From Thermoprotei archaeon (GTDB lineage: Archaea; Thermoproteota; Thermoprotei; Thermofilales; B20-G17), in contig QMRW01000049.1 of the NCBI GenBank assembly GCA_003650785.1, positions 1 through 8,958 of the forward strand: DNA of 8,958 nucleotides. The letters are read 5' to 3'. The notes beneath the pieces are model-generated. The model was not told where the DNA came from and did no database searches. It was given only the letters and a program-made list of their open reading frames with translations. Position 1 is the stretch's first letter. Every line of letters starts with the position of its first letter. Shown here piece after piece: positions 6,126-8,958 of the stretch. Made by a program: the position numbers and the translations under genes.

Positions 6126-7419
6126 TATAGGGTGTCAACTCACTTATAGTAAAAGTCTTCTCAATAGAAGCCCTATAATACAGTCTCTTACCTACAGCAT
6201 CTATATCTAGTAGTGCTTTCAGAGGTATCAAAACACGTCTTATTTTAACAGAGTTCTTGATCTCTCCTCTCTCTACAACTCTAGCTATCTCAGGTTCAAG
6301 GACTATTACTCCATCAGGATGTAGTTCCGCCTTTACTAGTCCCTCCAATATAAACCCTCTTCTGGTCTCCTCTATCATCTCTTCTAGCCTCCAATCTCCC
6401 GGTCTGATCACTAGATTGGTCTGCATAGGTCTAGGCATCACAGATATCCCTCTAGCATTTCCCATAGGTTCAGAGTTCAGTACACTAGCAGTCCATCTAG
6501 TATGCAATAAGTTCACAATCCTACCATTTTCTATAAGATGCTTTGGTCTACATAGAACTCCCTCATCATCCACTTTCATACTGCCTACAGCCCATGTTAT
6601 AGTTGGATCATCTATTATTGTAAGTTCATCTGAAAGCACTTGAGTTCTTCTGATGTACCTCTTAAATAAAATTATTCTGTCCGCTTCTAGCATATGTACT
6701 ATCTCGTGGAAGAGTGCCCCAGAGTTCATGTAGTCTAATATGACAGATTGTTTAGTATTATAGAGCAGTGGGTTTAAGGGTCTAGCAGTAGCCATAGCTC
6801 TAAGTCTCTCTAGTGCTCCTTCCACCATATCCTCTATTGTATCCTTCAAGTGATCTATCGATAGAAATGCTGAGTATTCCCCTGCTACATGTTCTCCACT
6901 GATTAGATAGATTGCTATCTCCGCTAGACCTCTAGATTCAATGTATTGACTTCCATCACTATTAATCACTAGTTTACGAGATATAGTATGCGTAAAGCTT
7001 ACTTCACTACTTGCTTTCCTAGTCCTACTTTTACTCTCTATAGTATTGATACAAGTCTTCAGTATATCTAATACCTCATCCTCGGTCATGAGCTCATTAT
7101 CGCCAAGAGAGAATGTGCCTTTAACTGGATGAACCTTATACATTTCACCACTATGGCCGGTAGCATACCTCCTCATCGTACTCTTTTTCTTTAAAAGCTC
7201 TGTAAAGTTACTTACATTTGATGAGAGAATGCTCCAAACTCCATTACTCCATGTTCTTAGGTAGACTGTAGAGTCTGAGTACGTACTAATCTCTTGAGAC
7301 AAAAATCTATATGCACAGCTTATGGACTTAGTGTATATCTGTATAGCATCACAGTAATCTACATTCTTCTCTAAAGCTCTTACAGCTTTTATAGCTCCTG
7401 ATAGATCTAGCGAGTTCAA
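6097..7419 (-). CDS. TldD/PmbA-family metallopeptidase-like protein with altered zinc motif
   Basis: This 440-residue cytoplasmic protein is close to the usual length of archaeal TldD. The N-terminal half carries the family's alpha/beta domain, with GLAEIAIYLISG near 164-175. The catalytic helix is GALFHEIVHMLEADRI (234-249). The family normally has HExxxH followed by xxE, as in HExxGHxxEAD; here H238-E239-I-V-H242 is a shorter HExxH, with Glu245 and Asp247 kept. The C-terminal domain shows MGNARG (319-324), MPRPMQTNL (328-336) and IDAVG (406-410), typical TldD landmarks. The final segment lacks the Cys that is the third zinc ligand in E. coli TldD. TldD with TldE/PmbA forms a heterodimeric protease that trims unfolded peptides; no partner gene is seen here. 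TTG is the start because a stop lies five codons upstream and ATT is unlikely. The family is secure; peptidase activity is uncertain. Confidence 0.87.
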   Translation of the reverse strand: MNSLDLSGAIKAVRALEKNVDYCDAIQIYTKSISCAYRFLSQEISTYSDSTVYLRTWSNGVWSILSSNVSNFTELLKKKSTMRRYATGHSGEMYKVHPVKGTFSLGDNELMTEDEVLDILKTCINTIESKSRTRKASSEVSFTHTISRKLVINSDGSQYIESRGLAEIAIYLISGEHVAGEYSAFLSIDHLKDTIEDMVEGALERLRAMATARPLNPLLYNTKQSVILDYMNSGALFHEIVHMLEADRIILFKRYIRRTQVLSDELTIIDDPTITWAVGSMKVDDEGVLCRPKHLIENGRIVNLLHTRWTASVLNSEPMGNARGISVMPRPMQTNLVIRPGDWRLEEMIEETRRGFILEGLVKAELHPDGVIVLEPEIARVVERGEIKNSVKIRRVLIPLKALLDIDAVGKRLYYRASIEKTFTISELTPYIRLSYAYIT

Positions 7420-7438
7420 AATAATACCCGATATCTAG

Positions 7439-7447
7439 GAATATGTA
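7439..7447 (+). promoter_or_regulatory. Weak TATA-like element for the deacetylase/ATP-grasp pair
   Basis: GAATATGTA is centred about 27 bases before the ATG at 7470, which would give a leaderless mRNA. No Shine-Dalgarno sequence precedes that ATG, and this agrees with leaderless expression. The element is a poor match and is offered only as the best candidate. Confidence 0.3.
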
Positions 7448-7455
7448 CTCGTAGC

Positions 7456-7466
7456 GTATAAGTTTA
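7456..7466 (-). promoter_or_regulatory. Putative TATA box for the TldD-family gene in the 50-base divergent region
   Basis: On the - strand this reads TAAACTTATAC, centred about 42 bases before the TTG start. That gives a leader of about 16 bases containing GGGT. It overlaps the region just before the + strand deacetylase start at 7470, so the two promoters are interleaved. Confidence 0.45.
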
Positions 7467-7469
7467 ACG

Positions 7470-8207
7470 ATGAGGGTGATACTAACACACGATGTGGACT
7501 CTATAAAAAAGCCTCTAAAACATGTATTAAAAGTGAGAAAAAGATTCAGTATAAGGGATGTAATTAAGCATGTCCTAGGCCTAAAGAACCTATATAATAA
7601 TATAGAGGATGTGATGGCTTTAGAGGACACTTATGGTTTTAGATCCACTTTCTTCATTCCAGTAGATCTCTTTCCTCTACTGGAGATAGAAGATATACTT
7701 AAGGAGTTAGTTAGGGGTGGTTGGGAGGTAGGTCTACACTATGTAGTGGAGAGCGTACAGAACAGAGCTCTTATGAAAATAAAAAAAGAGTTCCTTCAAT
7801 CGATAGTAGGAAAAGTCCTAGGTGTTAGAATGCATCAACTACTTGTAAATATAGAGCTATTAAAAATAGCGAAAGACTTAGGATTAGCTTATGACAGCAG
7901 CTACAGAGCCTATGAAATAGGTAAATTCTCTCCTATTGTAATGGAATGTGGCATACTGGAAATACCTATCGGAATAATGGATACCGATCTCTTCGGCAGG
8001 CTCATGATGGATGAAAGAAAAGCTATTAAGTACATAGTTTCTAAGGTAGAGGAAGCTAGGGAAGAAGGAATTATAACACTACTGTTTCATCAAGAATCCA
8101 TACATATGAAGGGGGGTAGGATATATAGGGATATTCTAGAGTACATACATAGACATGAATATAAGACGTTGACTTGTAGAGATGTTGTGGTGAATGTGAA
8201 TGAGTAG
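7470..8207 (+). CDS. Polysaccharide deacetylase-like protein (NodB-fold, THDVDS subgroup)
   Basis: This 245-residue protein has no signal peptide, so it is probably cytoplasmic. THDVDS (6-11) at the very N-terminus replaces the TFDDG motif of classical NodB enzymes and supplies the catalytic and metal-binding Asp residues. WEVGLHYV (85-92) gives His90. GVRMHQLL (118-125) gives Arg120 and His122. YDSSYRAYEIG (141-151) and LEIPIGIMDTDLF (163-175) are typical of the THDVDS subgroup. LLFHQES (204-210) gives His207, the usual last motif. The classical H(S/T)xxH second motif is not kept: the residue four after His90 is Glu94. The family removes acetyl groups from sugars, though some members act on other amides. 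ATG is the only start that keeps the motif. An ATP-grasp gene begins inside its last codons, so the two products probably work in one pathway. Fold assignment is good; substrate unknown. Confidence 0.78.
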   Translation: MRVILTHDVDSIKKPLKHVLKVRKRFSIRDVIKHVLGLKNLYNNIEDVMALEDTYGFRSTFFIPVDLFPLLEIEDILKELVRGGWEVGLHYVVESVQNRALMKIKKEFLQSIVGKVLGVRMHQLLVNIELLKIAKDLGLAYDSSYRAYEIGKFSPIVMECGILEIPIGIMDTDLFGRLMMDERKAIKYIVSKVEEAREEGIITLLFHQESIHMKGGRIYRDILEYIHRHEYKTLTCRDVVVNVNE

Positions 8208-8958
8208 GATCCTTGTTACGGGTGCTGGTGGTATAGGCGGTGTCAATTTTATAAGAGCAATAAAGGTAGCCTGTAGTGATATATTTATAGTCGGAACTGA
8301 CTATTTTAAATATCACTTAGAATTTATTGACATGGATAAAAAGTATAGAACTCCTAGGCATGACTCGCCGGAATTCATTGAAATCTTGAATAAAATAATT
8401 GAGAATGAGAATATAGAATTTATACATCCACAACCAGAAGTAGAGGCAGAGGTTATTGCTAAGAATAGACACAGATTCAGAGTTAAGATGTACCTTCCAA
8501 GGGGAGAGATTTTTGATATATGTAGAGATAAATACCTAACAGCTCTCAGACTAAGTAATTATGACCTTGTTCCCAAGACATATCTTTACACAGAAGTAGA
8601 TGATATAGATAATCTACTAGAGGAGCTAGGGGGAAAAGCTTGGATAAGGGTTAGACGTGGTGCTGGAGGAAAACTTAGCCTTCCAGTATTTAGTTCAAAG
8701 GAGCTAAAATACTGGGTTGAACTATGGGTTACAAAGGGTAGAGCTAGGTATAAGGACTTCATAATTCAGGAATATCTGCCAGGAAGAGATTTTGCATGGG
8801 ATAGCCTCTGGTATCGTGGAGAGCTTGTTACTTCCTATGCTCGTGAAAGATTGGAGTACATATTCCCCCATGTATCACCATCTAGGATAACAGGTACTCC
8901 AGTAGTATCTAGGATAGTAGTGGATCCCAGAATAAACGAGGTAGCTATGAAAGCAGTA
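8200..8958 (+). CDS. ATP-grasp ligase (CarB/PylC-like), 3'-truncated by the window edge
   Basis: The first 253 residues of an ATP-grasp protein are present, open through the last base. The N-terminus has a Rossmann-like loop, ILVTGAGGIGGVNFIRAI (4-21), as in carbamoyl-phosphate-synthase-like ligases. A central segment starts with CRDKYLTALRL (108-118), where Lys111 lies in the usual ATP-contact region. WIRVRRGAGGKLSLPV (148-163) is the flexible Gly-rich loop that closes over ATP. IIQEYLPGRDFAWDSL (188-203) is the 'EyxxGxexsvD' strand that binds nucleotide and metal. The final Mg-binding (E...N) motif lies beyond the window. Such enzymes join a carboxylate, activated as acyl phosphate, to an amine or other nucleophile. 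The ATG overlaps the deacetylase gene's last 8 bases, so the two are translationally coupled. The pairing suggests modification of an amino sugar or a similar surface molecule, but the substrate cannot be read from this part. Confidence 0.8.
   Translation, partial: MSRILVTGAGGIGGVNFIRAIKVACSDIFIVGTDYFKYHLEFIDMDKKYRTPRHDSPEFIEILNKIIENENIEFIHPQPEVEAEVIAKNRHRFRVKMYLPRGEIFDICRDKYLTALRLSNYDLVPKTYLYTEVDDIDNLLEELGGKAWIRVRRGAGGKLSLPVFSSKELKYWVELWVTKGRARYKDFIIQEYLPGRDFAWDSLWYRGELVTSYARERLEYIFPHVSPSRITGTPVVSRIVVDPRINEVAMKAV

Noticed and set aside
6257..6643. 128-codon + strand frame inside the TldD-family gene
   Set aside because: Its Ser/Ile/Pro-rich composition is typical of an antisense shadow of a real gene. 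The opposite strand has clear TldD motifs.
7349..7630. 93-codon - strand frame across the divergent region
   Set aside because: It overlaps the starts of two confidently called genes and has a low-complexity, shadow-like composition.
8071..8316. 81-codon - strand frame opposite the end of the deacetylase gene and the start of the ATP-grasp gene
   Set aside because: It is rich in Tyr, Ser, Thr and His with no recognisable domain, and opposes two genes with good motifs.
1..8958. tRNA, rRNA, CRISPR array or intact insertion sequence
   Set aside because: I found no T-loop-like GTTCRA pattern in a cloverleaf context, no regularly spaced repeats, and no transposase motifs with terminal inverted repeats.

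Overview
The window looks like chromosomal DNA of an AT-rich thermophilic archaeon, most likely a crenarchaeote. Three things suggest this: heavy use of AGA/AGG and ATA codons, TATA-box promoters about 26 bp before short or absent leaders, and the gene families present (archaeal-type TldD, V4R-like protein, small nitroreductase). I cannot name the species from the sequence.

Layout. Positions 1-3567 (+) hold the distal part of a carbohydrate ABC importer operon: the C-terminal part of a solute-binding protein, two MalF/MalG-type permeases and a MalK/UgpC-type ATPase, with gaps of 2 to 9 bases. Positions 3833-4678 (+) encode a divergent inositol-monophosphatase-fold protein with its own TATA box. 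Positions 4890-5402 (-) encode a small FMN nitroreductase. Positions 5700-6125 (+) encode a small V4R-like domain protein, with perfect inverted repeats on both sides of its promoter. Its 3' end overlaps by 29 bp the 3' end of a TldD-family protease gene (6097-7419, -). A short divergent promoter region follows. Then comes a translationally overlapping pair: a NodB-like polysaccharide deacetylase (7470-8207, +) and an ATP-grasp ligase that is open to the window end (8200-8958, +).

How the genes work together. The importer genes form one functional unit: binding protein, membrane channel and ATPase for uptake of a sugar-like solute whose identity the sequence does not fix. The phosphatase-like gene next to it could act on sugar or polyol phosphates, but it has its own promoter and an altered metal site, so this link is only positional. 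The deacetylase/ATP-grasp pair probably acts in one pathway, plausibly modification of a cell-surface or small carbohydrate molecule.

Most unusual points. The TldD-family protein has its HExxxH motif contracted to HExxH and lacks the C-terminal cysteine ligand. The phosphatase has Lys where the family has a metal-binding Glu, plus a hydrophobic C-terminal tail. Paired palindromes surround two of the promoters. CTAG is over-represented, more so outside the ABC operon. No RNA genes, CRISPR arrays or intact mobile elements were found.
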